NCBI GenBank assembly: GCA_036435485.1
Contig: CM071598.1
Span: forward strand, 138,674,148-138,738,147
Direction of reading: 5' to 3'
Length of the DNA stretch: 64,000 nucleotides
DNA from: Saposhnikovia divaricata
Taxonomy: Eukaryota; Streptophyta; Magnoliopsida; Apiales; Apiaceae
Positions within the stretch are counted from its first letter, which is position 1. Every line of letters starts with the position of its first letter. The notes under the pieces were generated by a model. The model searched no databases and was not told where the DNA came from. It saw only the letters and a program-made list of their open reading frames with translations. This document shows positions 32,889-43,505 of this stretch, piece by piece. A program made the translations under genes and the position numbers.

Positions 32889-32923
32889 GGAGATCAATCA
32901 GGATCCCCCGGGGGATATCCCCC
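32889..32923 (+). repeat. Left terminal inverted repeat of the giant MULE
   Basis: Contains CCCCCGGGGGATATCCCCC. Position-by-position it pairs with 62448-62482 (minus) at 24 of 35 bases after the 9-bp target duplication. Confidence 0.7.
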
Positions 32924-33018
32924 GCCCTCCATGTTTCATGGAGGGCGTCCGCCATGTTTCATGGAGGGCGTGTCCACCATGTTTCATGGAGGGCGTCCGC
33001 CATGAAACATGGAGGGCG
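32921..33018. repeat. Four hairpin units at the left end of the MULE
   Basis: The first unit is a perfect inverted repeat, CGCCCTCCATG-TTT-CATGGAGGGCG. Three more follow as (C)GCCATG-TTT-CATGGAGGGCG, CACCATG-TTT-CATGG and CGCCATG-AAA-CATGG. Period ~23-25 bases. Confidence 0.9.
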
Positions 33019-33179
33019 TATTCTTGTGAAAATTAAATTAAAAATAGAAAAATAAGATAAAATTCGAATTAAAATTCATAAAAATTCAAATATTAATACT
33101 CATTAATTCTGTGATTAATTTTACATTAGATTCACTAATTTTCTATTTTTGAGATTTTTACATTAGATTCACTAATTTA

Positions 33180-36070
33180 GTATTACGGGTAAAATCGATA
33201 GTTGACTACCACTTTTACCATCCAAATTAATTTTTTATTTTTTGAAAATTTGGTAATACCACTAAATTAGATATATCTTGACATCCGTACGGTTGGATCG
33301 TCGAGAATTATTTTTTTAAAAATAGAAACAACAATCCGTGACAAAGCACTAGTTACTAGTACTAGTTAGAATAGTAGTGATCTACTAAGATCCCCAACCA
33401 AATTAATTTTTTATTTTTTGAAAATTTGTGAATATCACTAAATTAGATATATCTTGACATCCGTACGGTTGGATCGTCGAGAATTATTTTTTAAAAAATA
33501 GAAACAACAATCCGGGACAAAACACTAGTTACTAGTACTAGTTAGAATAGTAGTGATCTACTAAGATCCCCAACCAAATTAATTTATTATTTTTTGAAAT
33601 CTTGGGAACATTGCTAAATTAGATATATCTTGACATCCGTACGGTTGGATCGTCGAGAATTATTTTTTAAAAAATAGAAACAGCAATCCGTGATAAAGCA
33701 CTAGTTACTAGTACTAGTTAGAATAGTAGTGATCTAGTAAAATCCCCAAAAACCAAATGCACTGTATGAGATGTTTGTTTGTTTACATGGAGAAATTAGC
33801 TAGTGGTTGTACTACTCTTGCCAGAGAGTGACACACAAAAGCCAAATGCACTGTATGAGATGTTTGTTTGTTTGAGGGAGAAAGAGGAGAGTTGATGAAT
33901 TTATTGCTAAAAAAATGGAGTCATCTTTATAAATTATTGAGGAAACTTTAAAATTCGACATGGAGAAATTAGCTAGTGGTTGTACTACTCTTGCCTAAGA
34001 GTGACACACAAAAACCAAATGCGACATGGAGAAATTAGCTAGTGGTTGACTTACGTGCGGTTGGATTAATTTATTAATTTTTGAAATTTTGGGAACATCG
34101 CTAAATTAGATGTATATTCACAACCACAATTAGAATAATTCGGACCGCGCCACAACTCAACACAGGTGGATTAATTATTTTATTTTTTTTGTTAATTTTT
34201 TATTTGAAAATTTCTTCAATTTAATTAAATTTATAAAAAGATATGTTATTTTTACAGAAATGTTATATTTCAGTTCAATAATGTGTACAAATTTTTTAAT
34301 ATCAAACTTAACATTATTTCTCAAACTTTATCTACTGTAAAAGTAATTTTTTTTATTTTTTTTTTAAAATTCAATTTGTTACATTTTTTAAAATTAGCTA
34401 GTGGTTGTACTACTCTTGCCTGAGAGTGACACACAAAAACCAAATGCACTGTATGAGATGTTTGTTTGTTTGAGGGAGAAAGAGGAGAGTTGATGAATTT
34501 ATTGCTAAAAAAATGGAGTCATCTTTATAAATTATTGAGGAAATTTTAAAATTCGACATGTAAACATTATAAGCTGGTTTTGGATCTTGAATACTAATTC
34601 GACCATTTGCGGTCATATTTATAAATTCGACCACTATCGGTCAAATTTATAAATTCCACGGCTAGGGTTTGCGGTCACATTTATGGATAAATGTGACCGG
34701 CACCAGTACTACTAATTAGTACTTTGTCCCGGATTATTGTTTCTATTTTTTTAAAAATATTTATCGACGATCCAATCGTATGGATGTCAATATATATCTA
34801 ACTTAGTGATATTTTCAAAATTTTAAAGAATAAAAAATTTATGTGGATAGTATAATCATTAGTCAACTATTGATTTCACTAATACTACTAACTAGTACTT
34901 TGTCACAGATTGTTGTTCCTATTTTTTAAAAAATATTTATCAACGATCCAACCGTACGGATGTCAATATAAATCTAATTTAGTGATATTTTCAAAATTTT
35001 AAATAATAATAAATTAATTTGGATAGTAAAATTTGTAGTAAACTATTGATTTGACTAGTACTACTAACTAGTACTTTGTCCCGAATGTTGTTTCTATTTT
35101 TTAAAAAATATTTATCAACAATCCAACCGTACGGATGTATATTAACTTACGTGCGGTTGGATCGTCGATAAGTAGTTTTTAAAAAATAGAAACGACAATC
35201 CGGGACAAAGCACTGGTTAGCAGTACGGGTCAAATCGATCGTTGACTACCACTTTTACCATCCAAATTAATTTATTATTTTTTGAAATATTGGGAACATC
35301 GCTAAATTAGATGTATATTGACTTACGTGCGGTTGGATCGTCGATAAGTAGTTTTTAAAAAATAGAAACGACAATTCGGGACAAAGCACTGGTTAGCAGT
35401 ACGGGTCAAATCGATCGTTGACTACCACTTTTACCATCCAAATTAATTTATTATTTTTTGAAATCTTGGAAACATCGCTAAATTAAATGTATATTGACTT
35501 ACATGCGGTTGGATCGTCGATAAGTAATTTTTAAAAAATAGAAACGACAATCCGGGACAAAGCACTGGTTAGCAGTACGGGTCAAATCGATCGTTGACTA
35601 CCACTTTTACCATCCAAATTAATTTATTATTTTTTGAATTCTTGGGAACATCGCTAAATTAGATGTATATTGAATTACGTGCGGTTGGATTAATTCGGAC
35701 CACAATTAGATGTATATTGACTTACGTGCGGTTGGATTAATTTATTATTTTTTGAAATTTTGGGAACATCGATAAATTAGATGTATATTCACAACCACAA
35801 TTAGAATAATTCGGACCGCGCCACAACTCAACACAGGTGGATTAATTATTTTATATTTTTTTTGTTAATTTTTTATTTGAAAATTTCTTCAATTTAATTA
35901 AATTTATAAAAAGATATGTTATTTTTACAGAAATGTTATATTTCAGTTCAATAATGTGTACAAATTTTTTAATATCAAACTTAACATTATTACTCAAACT
36001 TTATCTACTGTAAAATTAAATTTTTTTATTTTTTTTAAAAATTCAATTTGTTACATTTTTTTAATAATTT
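33180..36070. repeat. Complex left subterminal repeat region
   Basis: A ~177-base unit with GCGGTTGGATCGTCGA and AAAAAATAGAAACRACAATCC occurs three times forward (33190-33745), about three times inverted (34690-35140) and about three more times forward (35150-35690). A ~345-base block (34047-34395) is repeated at 35714-36062, and a ~165-base block (33767-33960) at 34393-34555. AT-rich, no gene. ACTAGTTACTAGTACTAGT palindromes recur in the first array. Confidence 0.85.
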
Positions 36071-36245
36071 TGTCTATTTTTAAATTATAAAAAAAGTTGT
36101 ATTTTATAAATATGCCAATATTGACTCTAATAACAAACTTCAAAAATTTAAATTATATATTTTTCAAATTAATTAATTTTAATTCAAAATAATTATTTTT
36201 TTTAATAATAACAAAAATGAATTTGGGGAAAAAAAAGTGTCTGCA

Positions 36246-36299
36246 CGCCCGTAATGAAACATGGCGGGCTTCGACACACCCGCAATGAAACATTGCGGG
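36246..36299. repeat. Two hairpin units upstream of the PMD-ULP1 gene
   Basis: CGCCCGTAATG-AAA-CATGGCGGGC and the perfect CCCGCAATG-AAA-CATTGCGGG, related to the terminal units. They sit between the repeat array and the gene's leader. Confidence 0.88.
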
Positions 36300-36309
36300 C
36301 GTCGGTAAA

Positions 36310-36490
36310 ATTAAATTGTTACCCGATTATACCCACGAAAAACCCTAATCACTAACCTATCCTAATTTTCACACACAACCCCAATTACTTACATCCCCAT
36401 CCCCATCTCCATCTCTAATCGCGATTCTTGGCGATTCTGGCGATTATCGGGCGATTCTTACACTCACTCTCTCTATCCTCTCTCCCCTCT

Positions 36491-36529
<39 letters not shown>

Positions 36530-36578
36530 GTGACACACATATTGTACCCTCAGATATTCTGTTGCTTCATTTGACCAG
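36310..36578 (+). promoter_or_regulatory. Promoter and non-coding first exon of the PMD-ULP1 gene
   Basis: A C/T-rich leader-like stretch with GCGATTCTTGGCGATTCTGGCGATTAT (three short direct repeats, ~36420-36455) and a (CT)n microsatellite (36493-36526), then TTGACCAG|GTAATT, a good 5' splice site at 36578/36579. The matching acceptor is TTGCAG at 38610-38615. CT runs are common in plant 5' leaders. No clear TATA box; the start site is unknown. Confidence 0.55.
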
Positions 36579-37112
36579 GTAATTAACTCGATTTTCATCC
36601 TTATGACGCTACTCTATTACTCTCTATGTATATATTTTCACTTTAATCGGATTGTTTACTATTTCTAATCATGTTTTTAGCTTGATTTCAACTTGTTTCT
36701 CTTAATTTTGTGCTCTACACTTCGATTTTTGAAGTGTTTTTAGTGTTTTCCAAGTTTGTAGATTCGATTTAGAGTTATTATTTAACTTCAAATATATATG
36801 TATGTTTGTGTGTTGATGATTGATTCGAAGTCTTTGAGTTTAATGCTATAGAGTTTAACTCGATTGATCGATATGTGAAATATATATCAACTCAGTTTCT
36901 GTTGTGTTGTATGTACTCAGTAGAGTGTTTATAGGTATTTGATTTTTCGGTCTCGGTAAGGATGATGTTGAGGGCGTGTATGCTTGAAATTCGATTGAAT
37001 GTTATCCGAATTTGTGAGTTTAGGTGGTGCATGACGTATTAGGATATTTTCGGCTTCTTTATGTGATTTTCGGTTTTGTTGAGTTCAATTCTGTAAGAAT
37101 CACGGAAACAAA

Positions 37113-38567
37113 TTAATTACGATTCATATATTTTCGAGTTTGTATATATTCATCCTGAGCATATTTGAGAACACCAGCATCCCTTCCTTTTACGACAAAC
37201 TGAGAGCTCTTGACAATGTTATTGTTTCGTCTCGAGTCTGTAGCTGATCTGACAGACTTCACATAATTTGATATGTCAATATCCGAATTAACATTTTCTC
37301 TACTGTCATAATGTATATCATTTTCTGATACGGTATCCTCTTTGGTATCATCTGATAGAGAACTAATTAATTGTTCGTCAACTACATGGTGCATATTCTC
37401 ATCCATAATTTTCCCTTCAGGCTCGATTACTTGATTGTTCTTATACTTATAATCCACTTCATAACCATCTTCGTCATTTCCGCTACTACTGATGATCAAC
37501 TCTTCATCCCCTCCATCATATGTGACAGATGAGGAAGATGATTTAACACTACAATTGCGATGTGATTTCTTAAATAGCATAGAGCCTGATTCTTGGGAGT
37601 TGAGTGTATTAGAACACATATTTTCTTGCTTCCCGAAGTCAGAAAATAGGTCTGTTGATGATGAGCAAGATAAACTCTTCTTCAGATAGTCATGTCGAGC
37701 ATATGCTAGTTTAATATCCCTTCTTTCAAGCCTTTCATTTGAGGACAGGGGTTGATGAACTTCGATATTTTTGGTGATCTCCTTTACTGTCTTGGATCTG
37801 GTCCCTTTATCTTTAGGTGATATAGCCCTTTGCAACTGAACTGCTGGAGAAGTAACACTGGTAGAGTGAGATGAAACATCAACATCTGAGGAGACAATCT
37901 CGGCTTCCTCTGCATATTCTTTATTCATCAATGCAGGAACAGAACCATTACCATTCTTGTCCATGGATGCATTTCTCAACTGGCCATTCCTAGATAAGGA
38001 GGTAGCACAATTCCTCTGAGCCAGCTGAATTTTAAGAAGGAGCACCAACTGTGCTTTACTCATACCCCGCTTTTTATGGTAAAATGCTAACTTGGCACTG
38101 ACAGTTGTCTTTCCAACACCTTGTAGACCTGCCAATAAAATTACAGTGGGCCCAGATTTGGCAAACGACAGTTCAGAAACCTCTCCACCCATCAATTTAA
38201 CGAGTTCCTCACTTAAAATTTTAACCAATTATTGATCTGGCTTTACCCCTCGAGTTACGTCAACACCACCAGCTTGTTCACTGACGGATTGAATGAAATT
38301 TCGCACAACAGGAAGGCTAACATCTTCTTCTAGAAGAACACGTCTAATGTCTCTCATCGGTTCCGCAATATTTTCTTTTGTCAATGTCTCTGCTCCTTTG
38401 AGCTTGTTCCGCAATATTTTCTTTTGTGCCAAGGACACTTGTATATTTTGGCCATACTTTTTTGGAAAAAATGAACTTCTTTTTCGAATATTATTTCTCT
38501 CCAGTTTCCCATTTTTTCTGAGTTTATTTTTCGGGTTTTCTAGTATAGTTACCTTTAAAATAAGCAA
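37113..38567 (-). pseudogene. Captured chimeric fragment: chloroplast SRP54-like part fused to unknown coding sequence
   Basis: It lies antisense in intron 1 of the PMD-ULP1 gene. The upstream part reads LTKENIAEPMRDIRRVLLEED and VSLPVVRNFIQSVSEQA. A TAA at ~38229 follows PDQ. Then come LVKLMGGEVSEL and the GTPase P-loop LLAGLQGVGKTT. This is the N-G region of chloroplast SRP54, the GTPase that escorts light-harvesting proteins to the thylakoid. After KKRG (~38066) the similarity ends abruptly and ~315 codons of Ser-rich, unrecognised protein follow (MSKAQLVLLLKIQLAQRNCA, LKKSLSCSSSTDLFSDFGK). The upstream end is also not SRP54-like. A 21-base repeat, TTCCGCAATATTTTCTTTTGT, occurs twice at ~38363 and ~38409. 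The stop and missing domains rule out a working SRP54. Confidence 0.8.
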
Positions 38568-38615
38568 TTGCCTTTAATTATTGTGCTGTTCTAATATTAT
38601 TTTGAAACGTTGCAG

Positions 38616-40013
38616 GTACTATGGATCACCAGTGTGGGCCTCTTGATCGATCACTGTTGTTCATGCAGGATGACCACATCAGCACTAAGATATAGGAGGG
38701 TGGTGTCAGGGATAAGCTAGGGGTATATCAGCAAACATCTAATATGGGTCATTGGGTTTTAGAGGACGATCGGATTGCATTGATGGATACTTGGGGTTTT
38801 AGAGGGTTTGCTAACCCCCTGGTTGTTCCTCAGAACGACATTTCTTTGATCTCGACCTTGGTGGAGGCGAGAGACGAACTCATTTCATTTTCCTTTTGGT
38901 GAGATGACGATTACCTTAGAGGATGTTTATATGATTCTGGGTTTTCCGATCTTTGGAAATGCTGTAACCCATCCCGAGATTAAGAACCCGCAGCCTTATT
39001 GGATGAAGACTTGGGATGATCCAAAATTATCGGAAGAAGAGAAGAAAAATATGTATAATGGTGGGATTAAATTGCACAAGTTGTGGGAACATTATGGAAA
39101 TCGGCCTGTGAGGCACCCAGATGAGCAGGTTGATCCAGAGGTGCTTGAGTGGGAGTGCTTATTGCATACACGGGCGTATGTGTTGTTTATCATTGGGGGT
39201 ATCTTGTTTCCCACATCTTCCAGGTCTGTTGTGGCTCCCCGATACTTACAGCTCTTACTGCAGCCGTCGAGCGATATTGGTAGTTATGCTTGGGGCGCCG
39301 CTGTTCTATCCTACTTGTACAGAGCATTGGGTAAATCTACGGACAAGTCGAGCTCAACATTTACTGGGTGTGCCATGCTTCTTCAGTTATGGGCTTATGA
39401 GAGAGTTTTAGTCGGACAGCCGCAGATTGCACCGTTCCAGGAGCTTACATGGCCGAGGTCAGTAGCATGGGCAGAGCCGGTGAAGCCCCGGAGGGTTAAC
39501 CCCCACCACCACACGGGAGGTCATCGGGGAGATTTTGACAGATTTCAGGCTTATTGGCTGAACTGGACCCCGTATTCCAGCTTTTATGAGATGGAGGGGG
39601 CTGATGAGGATGATGACATGTGGCATTCCCTTCATATGGCTCTATGTCGTATCCCGCTGATCCATTTTGAGATCATTGAGTTACAGATGTCGGATCGGGT
39701 CATGAGACAGTTTGGTATGATGCATCACATACCGGAGGAGCCATATGATATGAGTCACCTGCGGTCGGAGAAGGCATCAGAGTTTCAGAGGTTAAATCAT
39801 ACACTGATATTTCAGGCTTTTGTGGAGGAGTGGTATCATTATCAGGATACAGCGGAGGGCATCGTTACAGAGCATGAGGAGCATGTATCGGTTGAGGAGT
39901 ATAACCAATGGTTTATGCGTGTCAGCAAGTTGAGGATTGCTCCATTTGTGGATCCTAATGACGAGAAGATATTGCCGCGTGATTGGTATAACCAGCAGTA
40001 TATGGCTAGTGCG
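38616..40013 (+). pseudogene. Exon 1: plant mobile domain (aminotransferase-like, PMD)
   Basis: Acceptor TTGCAG, then ATG at 38621 encoding MDHQCGPLDRSLLF. A TAG at 38693 follows STKI. The frame continues with GHWVLEDDRIALMDTWGF to ~38870, where a short loss shifts frame. It resumes with EMTITLEDVYMILGFPI, the hallmark PMD motif, and stays open to 40013. Other PMD landmarks are WGAAVLSYLYRAL and LLQLWAYERV. It is followed by LEGAN-free, His/Trp-rich sequence ending PRDWYNQQYMASA and the donor GCG|GTATGT. The early breaks would block a full-length product; the PMD core itself is open from 38904. Confidence 0.85.
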
Positions 40014-40171
40014 GTATGTTACTGTTTCTTTTGCATTAATTCTTTCATTTTCAATTCTTCAATCGTAGTTTTTACTTGTTTGTAGTCTTCGCTTTTAGTA
40101 GTTGCATTGTTTACTTATCTGTAGTTGTAGGGTTATTTCTTTTAATGTATTGTTTTTAATGTTGTTTGTAG

Positions 40172-40441
40172 GCAGAGAGTGGTATGAAGCTTGCATATGA
40201 GGTCCACAGGCAGAATCCTGGTGACTGGTTCTATAAAATGCTCCCGGATTTCTTGTCACGTTATAATCGGGCCTTCACTGAATGGAAGGGTCTTGCATGG
40301 AGCAGACCTTCATTCTTAAAGGATGAGCAGCCCCGCTCTCCCCCTCATGTACCTGAGCAGCCTCGAGAGATGGACATCGATCCCAGTGCTCCTAATTCTT
40401 CACAGCAGGCCCCCGTTCTTGGCCATAAACGTACACGCGAG
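40172..40441 (+). CDS. Exon 2: PMD C-terminus and start of linker
   Basis: Acceptor TTTGTAG, donor CGCGAG|GTACC. 90 codons with NPGDWFYKMLPDFLSRYN, then a Pro/Ser-rich linker and a basic GHKRTRE. In phase with exons 1 and 3. Confidence 0.8.
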
Positions 40442-41658
40442 GTACCAATTGTTAAGTTTTTACCTTAGATACTAAGAACTATGACACGAAAATTTAAAGG
40501 GGTAAAGTATTTAGCAAGATGCAGCAGTTTTTATCTCACATTTCCATATCATCTAAGAGTTATAAAAACTTTTACAGGAGTTGTACTTAGTAATTATTAA
40601 GATAAGAATAAACATATTGTAGAGAGTTGAATATGTTTTTTCATATTTTTGCTCGTATAACTATAAATATATAATGGACTGAGCCTGCATTATAGTTGTG
40701 AGTTGTGACATGCTAGAAAGCTGGTTTCCTTTAATCTAAAAGGTGAGCTTTATTCGCATATATCCGTGATGCACATAAGCAATACACATTTGTAATACAG
40801 AAGACTGAACATATGGGATCCTAAAAATATTACATATACAAATTATTTGTGTATCAAACATTGTAAATTTTAAATTCCATGGAGTGCATTTAACATTGCA
40901 GCAAAAAATAGATTATTTCTGCGACCATTCATCAGTTCTGTTATTCTGTAAACTACATTCATCTTCATTTTTAGTTTCCAGTTTCAACATAAATTTTTGG
41001 CAATAAAATGGAGTTTGGACTTTCATGTGGTTATGTAATGAAGCATTGTTTAAACAGACTCGGCAGACAATATGATAAGTTAAAAACTCTGTTTTAGTAG
41101 CGTATGTATGTTTCGATTACTATAGCTTTCTAATGAAACAGTTAATGTTGGTTTGAGATGTTCTGATTGTTGGCTGCATTCGTACTCTTGTAAAGCATAG
41201 ATAGATCAGCATAATAAACCCTGCACATAATAGCAAACACCTTGTAACATTTGTTTAAATTAACACACATTGATAGATCAGCATGGGAAGTTCAAGAAAT
41301 ATGAGCGAGTGCTCTCTAAAATCTTAAAATGTTATTACTGAATGCATTCTGAACTAAAACTTTTGTTTGTATTCCTGTGTTAACCATGCAAATGCTAGGC
41401 CATATGTAGTATCACCTGTTTTGCAAGGTTACATGCCCGGTCAGGCGAATTCAGAATTTCATAGTAGAACACAGAGAAGTTCAGAGCCACACTGAATAGA
41501 TACTCAGAACTATCCTATCTTTTGTTTCCATTTTCCTAGTTGCTTGTATTTGTAACTTATCTAATTCAGATTTAAAAAATCCCTAGCTTACCCTGTGTAC
41601 TTAAATTAGCTTGGTTGAATCTTTCATCTCATTAGTCAATTCTTAACAAATATGGCAG
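40442..41658. other. Intron 2 of the PMD-ULP1 gene
   Basis: 1.2 kb of AT-rich sequence without ORF, repeat array or RNA gene that I can recognise. Confidence 0.55.
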
Positions 41659-42816
41659 GTTAATACACTTGGTGGTGACTCACATGTTCAGGATGCGACA
41701 CTTCCCAAGACTCATAAACGTCCATGTAAGGTACTAACGTCAGAAAACTTCTGAACTCTTTCCTACAAACAATATTGAGCGAGTGATCTGTATAAATAGA
41801 CAGAATAAACAAACAATAACATCAACAAAATTTATATATAAAGGAAAGGGCAGCATTTTTAACAATTTAAAATTTAAAACAGAGTAGCGCTTAGTTTCGT
41901 GCCAAGAATTAGGAACGTCAACAAAATTATTTGATTAAATTATTTGATTTTAGCAGAAATTACTATCATACATTGTAACAATATACATCGATTAATATGT
42001 GCAGATATGTGTATGCAGCCAAACTCTTGCATTTTATAAAATGTATTAATGTATTAATTACTTTTATGCATAATTTTTAAAGTAAAATAATTATTTAATT
42101 TTAATTTTACGTAAAAAATAAATAGATTGAAAATATTTTAATTTATTTATTAAATTTAAACTTAATAAAATAAAGAGAATTTGGAAAAATGATAATAATT
42201 AAATATTTTCTAGCTAGAGTAACATGATGTTCTGCCTAAGGTAACACAAAATAAATAGTGTTATACTAACATATTTTTAATTGCAGGCTGGGACTGCTCC
42301 TCCCGCCTCTACGGACGCTCATGTCCATGTCTCCACTCCTCGTCCCACTCAGGAGGTACGGATATTTAATGTTCTTTTTATCAACTAGTTTTCACTTAAG
42401 TCTTGTATCGATCTTTGTATATTTGTACTGACATTCTTAATTGCAGGCTGGGACTGCTCCTCCCGCCTCTACGGACACTCCTGTCCATGTCTCCCCTCCT
42501 TGTCCCACTCAGGAGGTACGGATATTTAATGTTCTTCTTATCAACTAGTTTTCACTTAAGTCTTGTGTCGGTCTTTATATGTGTACTGAGATTTTTAATT
42601 GCAGGCCGGGACTGCTCCTCCCGCCTCTACGGATGCTCCTGTCCATGCGCCCCCTCCCCGTCAGGAGGTATGAATATTTAATGTTCTTCTTATGACTTGT
42701 GTCGGTGTTTGTGAAGTCTTGTGTCGGTGTTTGTATATGTGTGCTGACATTCTTAATTGCAGGTTGGGACGTTTACGCCTCCCACCACTTCTCTACATAC
42801 CCCGGAAGCTTTTAAG
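41659..42816 (+). CDS. Exons 3-7: linker, with a tandemly triplicated exon
   Basis: Exon 3 (41659-41730) encodes a short His/Lys-ended segment (PKTHKRPCK). Exons 4, 5 and 6 (42287-42355, 42447-42515, 42605-42667) are near copies, each beginning AGTAPPASTD and ending QE. The flanking intron sequence (GTACGGATATTTAATGTTCTT ... TTAATTGCAG) is repeated with them. Exon 7 (42763-42816) is a diverged relative (VGTFTPPTTS). Multiples of three keep the frame, so the copies lengthen a Pro/Thr/Ala linker without breaking it. The splice sites are clean but have not been tested. Confidence 0.75.
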
Positions 42817-42902
42817 GTAGTAATTTATTATTAAGTACTTTCATTGCGGACACTTGACATCTTGAACTCTCGGTACTGATTATGTTATTAATTTGTATGC
42901 AG

Positions 42903-43505
42903 GTGGATGTTAGTTCTCCGAGTACTTTAGGGTCCAACATAGGGCCCATTGGACGTGGTTTTTTCGATATTGGGTTTAGTAAAGAGATTCCTACTCCGTT
43001 AGCAGACGTGCTTGAGGTATAATCGTTACTTGACATTTTGCTTTCCATTTTCTATGCCTTGTCATTTTTAACAGTGTGGAGTCATATTAAAAATGTGGAT
43101 CACCGTTTCTTGTAGGTGGACACTCAAATGGATAAGTTCTTAGATTCTATGAGGAGGGTTGGAAACAAAGGCAGTTTGACGAGGCCACTTAAAGAAAGGA
43201 AAGTCAGGTGGCTTTTCAAAAATTGGTGGTCAGGGGAACCCGATAAATCAGAAGGAAATTTTATTTGGTATGACCATACTGGTGGGCAGAAGGGTGTGAC
43301 TTTGCAACCTACCCACAAGCATTTGTGGACAATTAAGCCTGGTCATTGGTTGGTGGATGATATTGTGAACACCTATGTTGAGTTGCTGGCTATTAGAGAA
43401 AAAATCCTCTGGAAGTCTAAACAACTTCGAACACCGGCGTTGCGGTATTTTTTTTCATTTAGCTATTTCATGGTATTGGCTGATAAACAATGCACAAATT
43501 TGCAG
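42903..43505 (+). CDS. Exons 8-9: start of the ULP1 domain
   Basis: Exon 8 (42903-43016, 38 codons) has GPIGRGFFDIGF. Exon 9 (43116-43505, 130 codons) has KVRWLFKNWWSGE, then IKPGHWLVDDIVNTYVELL, the substrate-binding start of ULP1-type (C48) proteases, and ALRYFFSFSYFMVLADK. The donor is TTGCAG|GTAATAA at 43505. Confidence 0.82.

Noticed and set aside
37113..38567. A working chloroplast SRP54 gene
   Set aside because: Only part of the N-G region is present, with a stop, unrelated sequence at both ends, no M domain and no transit-peptide exon.
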